64,000 bases of DNA, from contig CAWHZU010000011.1 in assembly GCA_963833885.1 (NCBI GenBank), positions 124,001-188,000 on the forward strand, read 5' to 3'. Below the pieces are notes generated by a model. That model was not told the origin of the DNA and did not search any database. It saw only the letters and a list, made by a program, of their open reading frames with translations. A program made the position numbers and the translations under genes. Positions 18,087 to 26,331 of this stretch are shown here, one piece after another. Source of the DNA: JASHPR01 sp963833885. GTDB lineage: Bacteria > Actinomycetota > Actinomycetes > Streptosporangiales > Streptosporangiaceae. Every line of letters begins with the position of its first letter. Position 1 is the first letter of the stretch.

Positions 18087-18974
18087 ATGGCGATCTTCCT
18101 GACCGGCGAGAGCCGGATCATCGTGCAGGGCATCACCGGATCCGAGGGCCGCAGGCACGGCGCCCGGATGATCAGGGCGGGCACCCAGGTGGTGGGCGGC
18201 ACCAACCCGCGCAAGGCGGGCCAGACGGTCGAGCTAGCCGAGACCGACGTCCCCGTGTTCGGCACGGTCACCGACGCCATGGACGCCACCGACGCGGACG
18301 TCTCGGTGGTCTTCGTGCCGCCCGCGGGCACCAAGGACGCGGTGATCGAGGCGGTGGACGCGAAAATCCCGCTGGTCATCGTCATCACCGAGGGCATCCC
18401 GGTGCACGACACGGCGCAGTTCTGGGCTTATTCAACCGCGCAGGGGCAGAGCACCCGGATCGTGGGCCCCAACTGCCCGGGCATCGCCTCGCCCGGCAAG
18501 TCCAACGCCGGGATCATCCCGGCCGACATCACCTCCGAGGGCCGTATTGGCCTGGTCTCCAAGTCGGGCACGCTGACCTACCAGATGATGTACGAGCTCC
18601 GCGACATCGGCTTCTCGACGGCGGTGGGAATCGGCGGCGACCCGATCATCGGCACCACCCACATCGACTGCCTGCGGGCGTTCGAGGCAGACCCCGAGAC
18701 CGACGCGATCGTGATGATCGGCGAGATCGGCGGCGATGCCGAGGAGCGCGCGGCCGCGTTCATCGAGCGGAACGTCGCCAAGCCGGTCGTCGCGTACGTG
18801 GCCGGCTTCACCGCGCCCGAGGGCAAGACCATGGGCCACGCCGGTGCGATCATCTCCGGATCGGCGGGTACGGCCCAGGCGAAGAAGGAAGCCCTGGAGA
18901 AGGTGGGGGTCCGGGTCGGCAAGACCCCGAGCGAGACCGCCAGCCTGGTCCGCGACGTCATGCAGGCCCGCTGA
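18087..18974 (+). CDS. sucD: succinyl-CoA ligase alpha subunit
   Basis: A 295-residue CoA-binding and phosphohistidine subunit. The Rossmann-type CoA site QGITGSEGRRH is near residue 14, the SKSGTLTYQ loop near 158, and the phosphorylated histidine lies in GKTMGHAGAIISG (His251). It works as a heterodimer with SucC, encoded immediately upstream. A GTCCGGC/GCCGGAC hairpin 40 nt after the stop probably ends the transcript. Confidence 0.96.
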   Translation: MAIFLTGESRIIVQGITGSEGRRHGARMIRAGTQVVGGTNPRKAGQTVELAETDVPVFGTVTDAMDATDADVSVVFVPPAGTKDAVIEAVDAKIPLVIVITEGIPVHDTAQFWAYSTAQGQSTRIVGPNCPGIASPGKSNAGIIPADITSEGRIGLVSKSGTLTYQMMYELRDIGFSTAVGIGGDPIIGTTHIDCLRAFEADPETDAIVMIGEIGGDAEERAAAFIERNVAKPVVAYVAGFTAPEGKTMGHAGAIISGSAGTAQAKKEALEKVGVRVGKTPSETASLVRDVMQAR

Positions 18975-19013
18975 GGCCCCGCGCCGCACACACGACGTTT
19001 GCGGTTCGGTTCC

Positions 19014-19031
19014 GTCCGGCTCTCGCCGGAC
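19014..19031 (+). terminator. hairpin after sucCD
   Basis: A seven-base perfect stem GTCCGGC / GCCGGAC with a TCTC loop, 40 nt downstream of sucD. There is no T-tract, as is common in high-GC actinomycetes. The next 200 nt up to the DUF6350 start hold no convincing gene, only GC-rich near-repeats of GCCGCCACGGCGC. Confidence 0.5.
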
Positions 19032-19239
19032 AAAGGTGCACCGCAGGCTCGCCTTCGCGGGTGCGGGACTGCGGCGCCAGGCATGCCGCCACGGCGCGGC
19101 TCCGCGAGCACGAACTTGCTCTGCGGCAAGCCGCCACGGCGCGCCTCCGCCGGTAGCCGCGCGGCAATTGCCAGGCTTGGTGGTTGTGTTGACTCGTTCC
19201 GTCGTCGGCAGGCGGCAATCGCGCGGTGACTCCAATCCC

Positions 19240-20607
19240 GTGCCGTTCGGTGCCGATCGTCCCCTGGCCATCACCGGGGCGATCGCAGCGTGCGCCGCCG
19301 CCGGCACCGGGCTGGCCGTGCTGACCATGCTCGCGCTCATCGGCTGGATCGCGGCACCGCACGCCGGACTCGGGCTGACCGGCGTGCTGCGAACCGCCGC
19401 GCTGCTGTGGCTCATCGGCCACCACGTGGGTTTCGCGCTGCCCGGCGCCGGCCGGATCGGCATGCTGCCGCTCGGGCTTGTTCTTCTCCCAGGCGCCCTG
19501 CTCTGGCGTGCGGGGCGGTGGGTGGTGCGTGCCGGGGGAGTCAGCAGGCTCCGCCACGTGGGTTATGCCGCGCTCGCCCTCGCCGTTCCCTACGCGATGG
19601 TGGCCGCCGCGCTCGCCCTGGCCAGCAGCTCGTCCATGGCAACGCCCTCGCTCTCCGAGGCGGTGGCGTGCCCGTTCCTGCTAGCGCTCACGGCCGGCGG
19701 CCTCGGCGGCGCCCGTGCCCTCACCTCGTGGCCACGGCTGGTCGGCCTGCTCCCCGACCGGCTTCGCTCGCTGACCGTTGGAACGGCCGGGGCGCTGGCG
19801 GTCGTCGTCGCGGTCGGCGCCCTGATCGCCGGTTCCTCGCTCGCCCTGCACCTGAAAGAGTTCCGGGCCGTCGAAGGGACCCTGGATCCCGGCGCGGTGG
19901 GATCGGCGCTGCTGCTGCTCGCCCAGCTCGCTTACGTGCCGAACGCCGTCGTCTGGGCGATCTCGTTCACCCTCGGCCCCGGGTTCGCGTTCGGCACCGG
20001 GACGGTGATCGCGCCGACGGGCTCCGCGCTCGGGCAGCTGCCGGCGTTCCCGATGCTCGCGGCCCTGCCGTCCGGGATGCACTCCGGGGTGCCGCCGTTG
20101 CTGTCGGCAGCCGTGCTTGTCGTCCCGTACCTGGCCGGGGCCTTCGGCGGGCTGCTGATGGCGCGTGCGGCCCCGGTGCTCGCGCTGGAGGCCGCGCCAC
20201 TGTGGGGTTTCGCCTGCGGCGTGCTGGCGGGATGCGTCCTCGGAGTGCTCGCCTCGGTCGCCGGCGGCCCGCTGGGCGATGGTCGCCTCGCGGCGGTTGG
20301 CCCGTCGGGATGGCAGGTTGGCGTCGTGGCGGCGCTCGAGGTGGGCGTGGCGGCGGCGGTGACCGCGGGCGTCGTGAACTGGTGGCGGCTGCGAGCCGGC
20401 CCGAGGCTGGAGCCGGGCCGGCTCGCAGGACCGCGCCCGCGCCGCTCGCCGACGCGGCGCTGCCCGGCCGTGACCAGGGTGGGGCCGACGACGGGCACAG
20501 GATCTACCTTGACCCGTGGGCGGGCACGGCCGATCAGGGCCGCGCCGAGTCGCCGGCAAAGGCGTCGCGGGGACCCGCGTCGCTGCCGTAGCTGCGCGGC
20601 TGGTTAG
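19240..20607 (+). CDS. DUF6350 (PerM-like) polytopic membrane protein, probable 3' frameshift
   Basis: An actinobacterial integral membrane protein with roughly ten hydrophobic segments and no known catalytic motif. Position between sucCD and purNH matches the DUF6350 gene of Streptomyces; mycobacterial PerM is a distant relative implicated in cell division. The start is unsure: GTG 19240 (used here), GTG 19186 and GTG 19180 are all possible, none with a good ribosome site. The last 60 residues are Arg/Pro-rich with atypical codons. The adjacent frame reads DDGHRIYLDPWAG with G/C-ending codons and would stop at 20591, before the convergent neighbour, so a one-base deletion near 20400-20450 is likely. 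Confidence 0.75.
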   Translation: MPFGADRPLAITGAIAACAAAGTGLAVLTMLALIGWIAAPHAGLGLTGVLRTAALLWLIGHHVGFALPGAGRIGMLPLGLVLLPGALLWRAGRWVVRAGGVSRLRHVGYAALALAVPYAMVAAALALASSSSMATPSLSEAVACPFLLALTAGGLGGARALTSWPRLVGLLPDRLRSLTVGTAGALAVVVAVGALIAGSSLALHLKEFRAVEGTLDPGAVGSALLLLAQLAYVPNAVVWAISFTLGPGFAFGTGTVIAPTGSALGQLPAFPMLAALPSGMHSGVPPLLSAAVLVVPYLAGAFGGLLMARAAPVLALEAAPLWGFACGVLAGCVLGVLASVAGGPLGDGRLAAVGPSGWQVGVVAALEVGVAAAVTAGVVNWWRLRAGPRLEPGRLAGPRPRRSPTRRCPAVTRVGPTTGTGSTLTRGRARPIRAAPSRRQRRRGDPRRCRSCAAG

Positions 20608-21410
20608 CCACGCAGCCCGGGGAAGTTCGTCGACTTGGTCAGCTGATCCGCGCATGCCTGCTGCGCGCTGGGGGTGTTCGCCTGGTTGACACACTGAGAG
20701 TAGGTATTCAGCTGCTGCCAGTACACCGCGAGGATGAACAGCCCGACGAGGCTGAGCAGCGCTCCGATGACGCCCAGCACGATCCCGGCGACCGCGCCTC
20801 GCGGGCGCATGGTCACCGCGAGCCGCGCCTTCCGCATCGCGGTGATGCCGAACCAGCACGCGGCAATGCCCACGGCTAGGGAGAAGACCACCAGGTAGAC
20901 GCCGCGGTGGAAGTTGGTGCTGACGCCGAGCAGGGCGAGCAGGCTCAGCATGCCGAGGATCAGGGCGGCAACGGCACGCTGCCGCATGACCGGCTCGGGG
21001 GGACGCAGCGGCTGTGCGGGCCCGGGTGGCCTGCGCGGTCCCGGGCCGGCGGGTGCGCCTGGCTGGGGACCCCAGCGATGGGCCCAGTCTGGCTGGGCGC
21101 CCGGCGGGCCTGGCGGGGCGTTGCCGGGCGGAGCGTGCCCTGGCGGGGCGTGGCCGGGCGGCGGAGCCGGGGGCGCATCACCGGGAACTGGGGTCTGCCA
21201 GTCCTGTGGAGCCGGCGGCGCTGGCGGGGGAGGCGTGTATCCCCCGGGAGCCGGGGCAAGGCCCTGGCCGTCCGGTCGTTGAGGGAAGTGCAGCCGAGGC
21301 AGCTCAGGCTGCTTCCCGTCGCCCTGCTCCGGGTTCCCGTCGCCCTGCTCCGGGAAGCTCAGCGGCGGCCGCGGACTCTGGTCTGCTGACAGGGCCGGTT
21401 CCTCTCTCAT
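20604..21410 (-). CDS. DUF4190-type membrane protein with proline-rich N-terminus
   Basis: A 268-residue protein. Residues 1-150 are a low-complexity Pro/Gly/Ala region with repeated PPGHAPPGNAPPG units, likely cytoplasmic. Two to three hydrophobic segments then follow (AALILGMLSLLALLGV, VYLVVFSLAVGIAACWFGI, VAGIVLGVIGALLSLVGLF), as in DUF4190 proteins. The tail CVNQANTPSAQQACADQL has two cysteines. Function is unknown. The start is taken at ATG 21410; a TTG at 21434 would add eight residues. Confidence 0.7.
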   Translation of the reverse strand: MREEPALSADQSPRPPLSFPEQGDGNPEQGDGKQPELPRLHFPQRPDGQGLAPAPGGYTPPPPAPPAPQDWQTPVPGDAPPAPPPGHAPPGHAPPGNAPPGPPGAQPDWAHRWGPQPGAPAGPGPRRPPGPAQPLRPPEPVMRQRAVAALILGMLSLLALLGVSTNFHRGVYLVVFSLAVGIAACWFGITAMRKARLAVTMRPRGAVAGIVLGVIGALLSLVGLFILAVYWQQLNTYSQCVNQANTPSAQQACADQLTKSTNFPGLRG

Positions 21411-21557
21411 GATCCCGTCGGGTTCTGGCGGCAAATTCCTTTCCCTATTTCATCACCTCCGGCGACCGCCCACGCTCCTAGGCGCGCGGACAGCCCCTGG
21501 GTCACCCGCACGGTACGCTGAGCGTCCGGATGCCCGCCAGGACACCATCGAGGGAGC

Positions 21558-22187
21558 TTGAGAGTTAGCGGCAGATCACGGCTGGTCGTGCTGGTGTCGG
21601 GCGCGGGAACCAATCTCCAGGCGCTGCTGGACGCGTGCGCCGGCAACGGCTACGGCGCCCAGGTGGTCGCGGTCGGAGCCGACCGCGACGACATCGCCGC
21701 GCTCGCCAGAGCCGGGGACGCTGGCGTTCCGACGTTCACGCTCCGGCTGCGTGACTTTCCCTCCCGCGAGGACTGGGACCAGGCGCTCACCACGGCCTGT
21801 GCCGACTTCGCGCCCGACCTGATCGTGCTCGCCGGCTTTATGAAGCTCGTGGGCGCGGCGTTCCTGGCCAGCTTCGGCGGGCGGGTCATCAACACCCACC
21901 CCGCCTTGCTACCGTCGTTCCCCGGCATGCACGGGGTGCGGGACACGCTGGAGTACGGCGCGAAGGTCTCGGGATGCACGGTCTTCCTGGTCGACGCGGG
22001 GACCGACAGCGGCCCGGTCATCGCGCAGGCGGCCGTGCCCGTGCACGATGGCGACGACGAGGCCGCCCTGCATGAGCGCATCAAGGTCGCCGAGCGCGGC
22101 TTGCTCGTGGATACGGTGGGTCGGCTTGTCCGCGACGGATGGTCCGTCCAGGGCAGGAAGGTGAGGATCGGACCGTGGCCAAGGTAG
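21558..22187 (+). CDS. purN: phosphoribosylglycinamide formyltransferase
   Basis: GAR transformylase of de novo purine synthesis, which transfers formyl from 10-formyl-THF to GAR. The 209-residue protein opens with VVLVSGAGTNLQALLDA (phosphate-binding loop). It holds the catalytic triad in the INTHPALLPSF segment (Asn, His) and in the later VDAGTDSGP loop (Asp). The start appears to be TTG at 21558; no ATG or GTG precedes the first strand. Its last 13 nt overlap purH, so the two are coupled. FolD, which makes 10-formyl-THF, lies 3 kb downstream. Confidence 0.92.
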   Translation: MRVSGRSRLVVLVSGAGTNLQALLDACAGNGYGAQVVAVGADRDDIAALARAGDAGVPTFTLRLRDFPSREDWDQALTTACADFAPDLIVLAGFMKLVGAAFLASFGGRVINTHPALLPSFPGMHGVRDTLEYGAKVSGCTVFLVDAGTDSGPVIAQAAVPVHDGDDEAALHERIKVAERGLLVDTVGRLVRDGWSVQGRKVRIGPWPR

Positions 22188-23752
22188 CCATCACCAGGGC
22201 GCTGATCAGCGTCTACGACAAGACCGGGCTGGAAGATCTCGCCCGCGCGCTGCACCGGGTCGGCGTCGAGATCGTCTCCACCGGCAGCACAGCGGCGGCG
22301 ATCTCCGCCGCTGGCGTGCCGGTGACCAAGGTCGAGGACCTCACCGGTTTCCCGGAGTGCCTGGACGGCAGGGTCAAGACGCTGCACCCCAGCGTGCACG
22401 CGGGGCTGCTCGCGGACACCACGCGGCCAGAGCACCGGGCGCAGCTCGACGAGCTGGGTATCGCCGCGTTCCAGCTCCTGGTCTCGAATTTGTACCCGTT
22501 CGAGCAGGCCGTGGCCAGCGGTGCCGGGCCGGAAGACTGCGTCGAGCAGATCGACATCGGGGGGCCCGCGATGGTGCGCGCGGCCGCGAAGAACCACGCC
22601 GAGGTCGCCGTCGTCACCGACCCGTCCATGTACCCGGACGTCGCCGAGGCCGCGGCGAGCGGCGGCTTCACACTGGAGCGGCGGCGGCGCATGGCGGCAC
22701 GTGCCTACGCGCACACGGCCGCCTACGACGCCGCGGTCGCCTCCTGGTTCGCGTCCGCGTACGCGCCGGACGAGACCGCGCGGGACACCGGCCTGCCGGA
22801 CGTGCTCGGCGGGTTCTGGACCCGCGAGAGCGTGCTCAGGTACGGCGAGAACCCGCACCAGCGCGCCGCCCTTTACCTGCCGGGCGCGCCGGGGGACGAG
22901 CGGAGCGGGCCGGCCGGGATAGCCGGCGCCGAGCAGCTGCACGGCAAGGAGATGTCGTACAACAACTACGTCGACGCCGACGCCGCGCGGCGGGCGGCCT
23001 ACGACTTCGCCAGGCCCTGCGTCGCCATCACCAAGCACTCCAACCCGTGCGGGATCGCGGTCGGCGCCGACCTGGCCGAAGCGCACCGCAAGGCACACGA
23101 ATGTGACCCGGCGTCGGCGTTCGGCGGTGTGATCGCCGCCAACGGCGTGGTGACCGTCGCGCTCGCCGCGCAGATCGCCGAGATCCTCACCGACGTGCTG
23201 GTCGCGCCCGGGTACGACCCCGACGCGCTGGAGATCCTCATGCGGCGCAAGAACCTGCGGGTGCTGCGGTGCCCGCCGCCAGGGGCCCCGGATACGGAGT
23301 GGCGCCGGGTCAGCGGCGGCATGCTGGTGCAGACCGCCGACCTGGTTTCCGAGCCGGGCGACGAGCCTGGCTGGACGCTCGTCGCGGGCCCGGCTGCCGA
23401 CGAGGCCGCCATCCGGGACCTGGCGTTTGCCTGGCGGGCGTGCCGGTCGGTCAAGTCCAACGCGATCCTGCTGGCGTCCGGTGAGGCTTCGGTCGGCATC
23501 GGCATGGGCCAGGTGAACCGCGTCGACTCGGTCCGGCTCGCGGTCCGGCGCGCCGGCGACCGGGCGCGAGGGTCGGTCGCCGCCAGCGACGCGTACTTCC
23601 CGTTCGCCGACAACCTGGAAGAGCTGGCAGCCGCTGGCGTGCGCGCCGTGGCCGAGCCCGGCGGCTCGATCCGCGACAAGGACGTCATCGCCGCCGCCGA
23701 GACCGCCGGCATCTCCCTATACTTCACCGGCGTCCGCCACTTCTACCACTGA
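22175..23752 (+). CDS. purH: bifunctional AICAR formyltransferase / IMP cyclohydrolase
   Basis: A 525-residue enzyme performing the last two steps of IMP synthesis. The N-terminal cyclohydrolase domain has the methylglyoxal-synthase-like fold (STGSTAAAI, ECLDGRVKTLHP, SNLYPF). The C-terminal transformylase domain has the catalytic KHSNPCG and ends RDKDVIAAAETAGISLYFTG with RHFYH at the terminus. The GTG start at 22175 lies inside the end of purN, preceded by AGGTGAGG. This is the usual purNH pair. Confidence 0.96.
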   Translation: MAKVAITRALISVYDKTGLEDLARALHRVGVEIVSTGSTAAAISAAGVPVTKVEDLTGFPECLDGRVKTLHPSVHAGLLADTTRPEHRAQLDELGIAAFQLLVSNLYPFEQAVASGAGPEDCVEQIDIGGPAMVRAAAKNHAEVAVVTDPSMYPDVAEAAASGGFTLERRRRMAARAYAHTAAYDAAVASWFASAYAPDETARDTGLPDVLGGFWTRESVLRYGENPHQRAALYLPGAPGDERSGPAGIAGAEQLHGKEMSYNNYVDADAARRAAYDFARPCVAITKHSNPCGIAVGADLAEAHRKAHECDPASAFGGVIAANGVVTVALAAQIAEILTDVLVAPGYDPDALEILMRRKNLRVLRCPPPGAPDTEWRRVSGGMLVQTADLVSEPGDEPGWTLVAGPAADEAAIRDLAFAWRACRSVKSNAILLASGEASVGIGMGQVNRVDSVRLAVRRAGDRARGSVAASDAYFPFADNLEELAAAGVRAVAEPGGSIRDKDVIAAAETAGISLYFTGVRHFYH

Positions 23753-23791
23753 CCGCCCGCCTCCAGTCAGCCGCTGGAAGCAGCGAGGGGA

Positions 23792-24190
23792 CTAGGCGTG
23801 GGAGGCGTGGAAGGCCGGGTTGTTCTGCTGCAGGACCCAGGCGTTGCCGTCGGGGTCGGCCAGCGTCTTCCAGCGGCCCCAGGGCGCTTCCTGGATGTCG
23901 TCCTCGTTGAACGTGACCCCACGGCCTGCCAGGTCCGCCAGCGTCTTCTCCAGGTCGTCGCAGCCGAGCACGGCGCCGCGCAGCGAGCCAGCGGGCATGG
24001 TCTCGAACCAGGTCACCAGCGTGATCGCGGTCCCGCTGCCGGGCGGGCGGAGCATCACCCAGCGCACGCTTCCGCCGGCGAACGCGTTGTCTATCTCGAC
24101 AGAGAATCCGAGCTTGTCGACGTAGAAGCTCTTCGCCGCGTCCTGGTCGGTGACCGGGACCGAGACGACCTCGATGTTGGTAAGTGCCAT
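23792..24190 (-). CDS. VOC-family (glyoxalase-like) protein
   Basis: A 132-residue single-unit vicinal-oxygen-chelate protein made of two beta-alpha-beta-beta-beta modules: IEVVSVPVTDQDAAKSFYVD then KLGF at the start, and LADPDGNAWVLQQ near the end. Family members include isomerases, dioxygenases and antibiotic-binding proteins; this small type often has no known substrate. It lies just downstream of the ArsR/SRPBCC pair on the same strand (27 nt after the SRPBCC stop) and may be part of that operon. Confidence 0.8.
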   Translation of the reverse strand: MALTNIEVVSVPVTDQDAAKSFYVDKLGFSVEIDNAFAGGSVRWVMLRPPGSGTAITLVTWFETMPAGSLRGAVLGCDDLEKTLADLAGRGVTFNEDDIQEAPWGRWKTLADPDGNAWVLQQNNPAFHASHA

Positions 24191-24217
24191 GGAATATCCC
24201 CCTTATCGCGACTGGAT

Positions 24218-24724
24218 CTACCGGTTTGACCGCCGGAAGGCGGCCAGCAGGGAATGCCCGCTGCCCTCTTCGCACCGCGCGGCGGATGGCGTGGGGTCCG
24301 GGCCCGCGGTTGTCTGACCGAGGTAGGCGGGCAGCCGCTGGCCGAGGATCCGCGGATAACCGCCGGAGAGGATCCTGCGGGTCAGCTGGGCGCCGAGGCC
24401 GTCGAAGCCGACCTGGTGCATCCGCAGCCGGGTTCCCTCCGCGGCCTGCTCGAGCGTGAACGTCACCGTGGTGTCGATGTTGCCGCCGGCCCACGACCAG
24501 ACCATCCGCTTCGGCGGTTCGAGCTCGAGGACCTCGCAGCGCACGGTGCCGTCGAAACCCAGGGCCCGGAACGGGCGGGCGCGGAACGTGAAACGGTGGC
24601 CGACGGCGGGCTTGAAGTCGTTGGGCATGAACCATGCGGACAGCGCCTCGCTCGAGGTCAGCGCCGCCCAGACGCGGTCGGCCGGATACGGGTACGTCGT
24701 CGTGACGTCGATGTCGGCCTTCAC
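24218..24724 (-). CDS. SRPBCC (AHSA1-type) domain protein
   Basis: A 168-residue START-like hydrophobic-pocket protein of the activator-of-Hsp90 type, with DVTTTYPYPADRVWAALTSS, WFMPNDFKPAVGHRF and CEVLELEPPKRMVWSW. The GTG start at 24724 overlaps the stop of the ArsR gene (GTGA), so the two are translationally coupled. ArsR plus AHSA1 pairs are common in actinomycetes, and the SRPBCC protein is thought to bind a small ligand. The ligand is unknown. Confidence 0.82.
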   Translation of the reverse strand: MKADIDVTTTYPYPADRVWAALTSSEALSAWFMPNDFKPAVGHRFTFRARPFRALGFDGTVRCEVLELEPPKRMVWSWAGGNIDTTVTFTLEQAAEGTRLRMHQVGFDGLGAQLTRRILSGGYPRILGQRLPAYLGQTTAGPDPTPSAARCEEGSGHSLLAAFRRSNR

Positions 24725-25038
24725 CCGGGTGCCTCCCTCAGGTAGTCGCCGAGCGCCGTGAGGCGCGCGCGCCAGAACTGCTCGAGCTCGTCCAGCCAGT
24801 CCCGCAGATCCTCCAAAGCCGCCGGGCGCAGCTGGTAGTAGCGGTGCCTGCCCTGCTTCCGCGCCGTGACCAGACCGGCCTCGCGCAGTACCCGCAGGTG
24901 CTGCGACACCGCGGCCTGGCTGATGTCCAGGCCGGTCACCAGCTCGGAAACCGGCCGGTCCGCCGTGGCCAGCTGTTCCAGCAGGTGCCGCCTGGTGCCG
25001 TCGGCCAGCGCGGCGAACCTGTCGGCCGTAGCAGCCAT
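24721..25038 (-). CDS. ArsR-family transcriptional repressor
   Basis: A 105-residue winged-helix repressor: ALADGTRRHLLEQLA, the recognition helix ISQAAVSQHLRVLREAGLV and the wing GRHRYYQL. It lacks the classic metal-binding CxC, so it probably senses something other than arsenic or cadmium. The ATG at 25038 is chosen because similarity begins there. The frame is open to an ATG at 25197, but that codon lies inside the -10 box and the stretch between consists of 27-bp repeats. It likely represses its own operon (SRPBCC, VOC) through the AT-rich palindrome upstream. Confidence 0.82.
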   Translation of the reverse strand: MAATADRFAALADGTRRHLLEQLATADRPVSELVTGLDISQAAVSQHLRVLREAGLVTARKQGRHRYYQLRPAALEDLRDWLDELEQFWRARLTALGDYLREAPG

Positions 25039-25092
25039 GCCGGGCGCCAGGCCGCGGTGCTTGCTCGGCCGGCCGGGTCGCTGCCGGCCGTG

Positions 25093-25184
25093 GCCGCTCG
25101 GGCGTGCCCGGGATGCTGTGCCGCTCGGGCGTGCCTGGGATGCTGTGCCGCTCGGGCGTGCCCGGGATGCTGTGCCGCTCGGCC
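25093..25184. repeat. 27-bp tandem repeat in the leader of the ArsR operon
   Basis: Three near-identical 27-bp units begin at 25093, 25120 and 25147, with a partial fourth at 25174. Each starts GCCGCTCGG and ends GATGCTGT. They lie between the promoter and the likely ArsR start, so they are either untranslated leader or a repetitive N-terminal extension. Confidence 0.85.
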
Positions 25185-25193
25185 ATGCGCGGA

Positions 25194-25222
25194 ACATTAA
25201 TTAGTTTTTATTTATGTGTCAA
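25194..25222 (-). promoter_or_regulatory. promoter with overlapping palindromic operator for the ArsR operon
   Basis: On the minus strand TTGACA (25222-25217) is followed by 17 bp and TAATGT (25199-25194). This gives a consensus -35, ideal spacing and a fair -10. The AT-rich spacer and -10 form an imperfect palindrome, ACATxAAT at one end and ATTxATGT at the other (25194-25217). It is probably the ArsR operator. The AT-rich patch stands out sharply from the surroundings. Confidence 0.7.
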
Positions 25223-25300
25223 GGAAGGGGTTGCTGCGGCCCCGCCGGCGGGCCCTGCGAGAATCGGTGCGCCACGCTGAACCGACGAACTGAGGCAGGA

Positions 25301-26149
25301 ATGACCGCACGCATCCTCGACGGAAAGGCCACGGCCGCTGCGATCAGGGAGGACCTCACCCGGCGGGTTGCCGAGCTCGCCCGCCGCGGCATCACGCCCG
25401 GCCTCGGCACCGTCCTTGTCGGTGACGATCCGGGCAGCGTTTCGTATGTCAACGGCAAGCACCGGGACTGCGCCCAGGTCGGTATCGCAAGCATCCGCAG
25501 GGACCTGCCCGCCGACGCCACACAGGCCGAGGTTGAGGCTGTCGTGGACGAGCTGGACGCCGATCCGGCGTGCACCGGCTACATCATCCAGCTGCCGCTG
25601 CCCGCGGGGCTCGACGCGCAGTCGCTGCTGGAGCGGATGGATCCGGCCAAGGACGCGGATGGCCTGCACCCGATCAACCTCGGGCGGCTGGTGCTCGGCG
25701 AGCCCGGGCCGGTCCCGGGAACGCCGGAAGGGATCATCGCGCTGCTCCGGCACTACGACATCCCGCTGGCCGGCGCGGACGTGACCGTGATCGGCCGCGG
25801 GATAACCGTCGGGCGCTCGCTCGGCCTGCTGCTGACCCGGCGCAGCGAGAACGCCACCGTGACGCAGTGCCACACCGGCACGAAGGACCTCACGGCGCAC
25901 ACCAGGAGCGCCGACATCGTCGTGGTCGCGGCCGGGCGCCCCGGGCTGCTGACGGCCGAGATGATCAAACCCGGCGCGGTGGTCGTGGACGTCGGGATCA
26001 CGCGCACCGATGCTGGGCTCGTCGGTGACGTTGCCCCGGGCGTCGCCGAGGTCGCCGGGTGGCTGGCGCCGATGCCCGGCGGGGTCGGCCCGATGACCCG
26101 GGCGATGCTGCTTTCGAAAGTGGTAACCGCGGCTGAACGAAACGACTGA
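25301..26149 (+). CDS. folD: methylenetetrahydrofolate dehydrogenase/cyclohydrolase
   Basis: A 282-residue bifunctional enzyme that interconverts 5,10-methylene-THF and 10-formyl-THF using NADP, supplying formyl groups to PurN and PurH. The catalytic SYVNGKH (Tyr and Lys), the QLPLP substrate loop, KDADGLHP and the nucleotide loop VIGRGITVGRS are visible. It ends PMPGGVGPMTRAMLLSKVV. The ATG at 25301 has GAGG just upstream. It diverges from the ArsR operon. Confidence 0.96.
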   Translation: MTARILDGKATAAAIREDLTRRVAELARRGITPGLGTVLVGDDPGSVSYVNGKHRDCAQVGIASIRRDLPADATQAEVEAVVDELDADPACTGYIIQLPLPAGLDAQSLLERMDPAKDADGLHPINLGRLVLGEPGPVPGTPEGIIALLRHYDIPLAGADVTVIGRGITVGRSLGLLLTRRSENATVTQCHTGTKDLTAHTRSADIVVVAAGRPGLLTAEMIKPGAVVVDVGITRTDAGLVGDVAPGVAEVAGWLAPMPGGVGPMTRAMLLSKVVTAAERND

Positions 26150-26331
26150 TTTAGGATACTGTTTTGGCACAGGAGACTACTCACAAGTAACCTGTGGCGG
26201 AGGTCGTGGCCGGTACCCGGGGCTGCGCCCGCCGACGTGGTTTGGCAGGCTTAATCTTGCGCTCGCCTGAGTCGGGGTCACGTGACACCGAGCCGGGCCG
26301 CACGTTTGCAGAAGGAGGTCGGCCGCCGGTT

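Noticed and set aside
24725..25186. N-terminal extension of the SRPBCC protein with AERHSIPGTP repeats
   Set aside because: The frame only reads through the 27-bp repeat and the ArsR gene; the SRPBCC domain has its own GTG start overlapping the ArsR stop.
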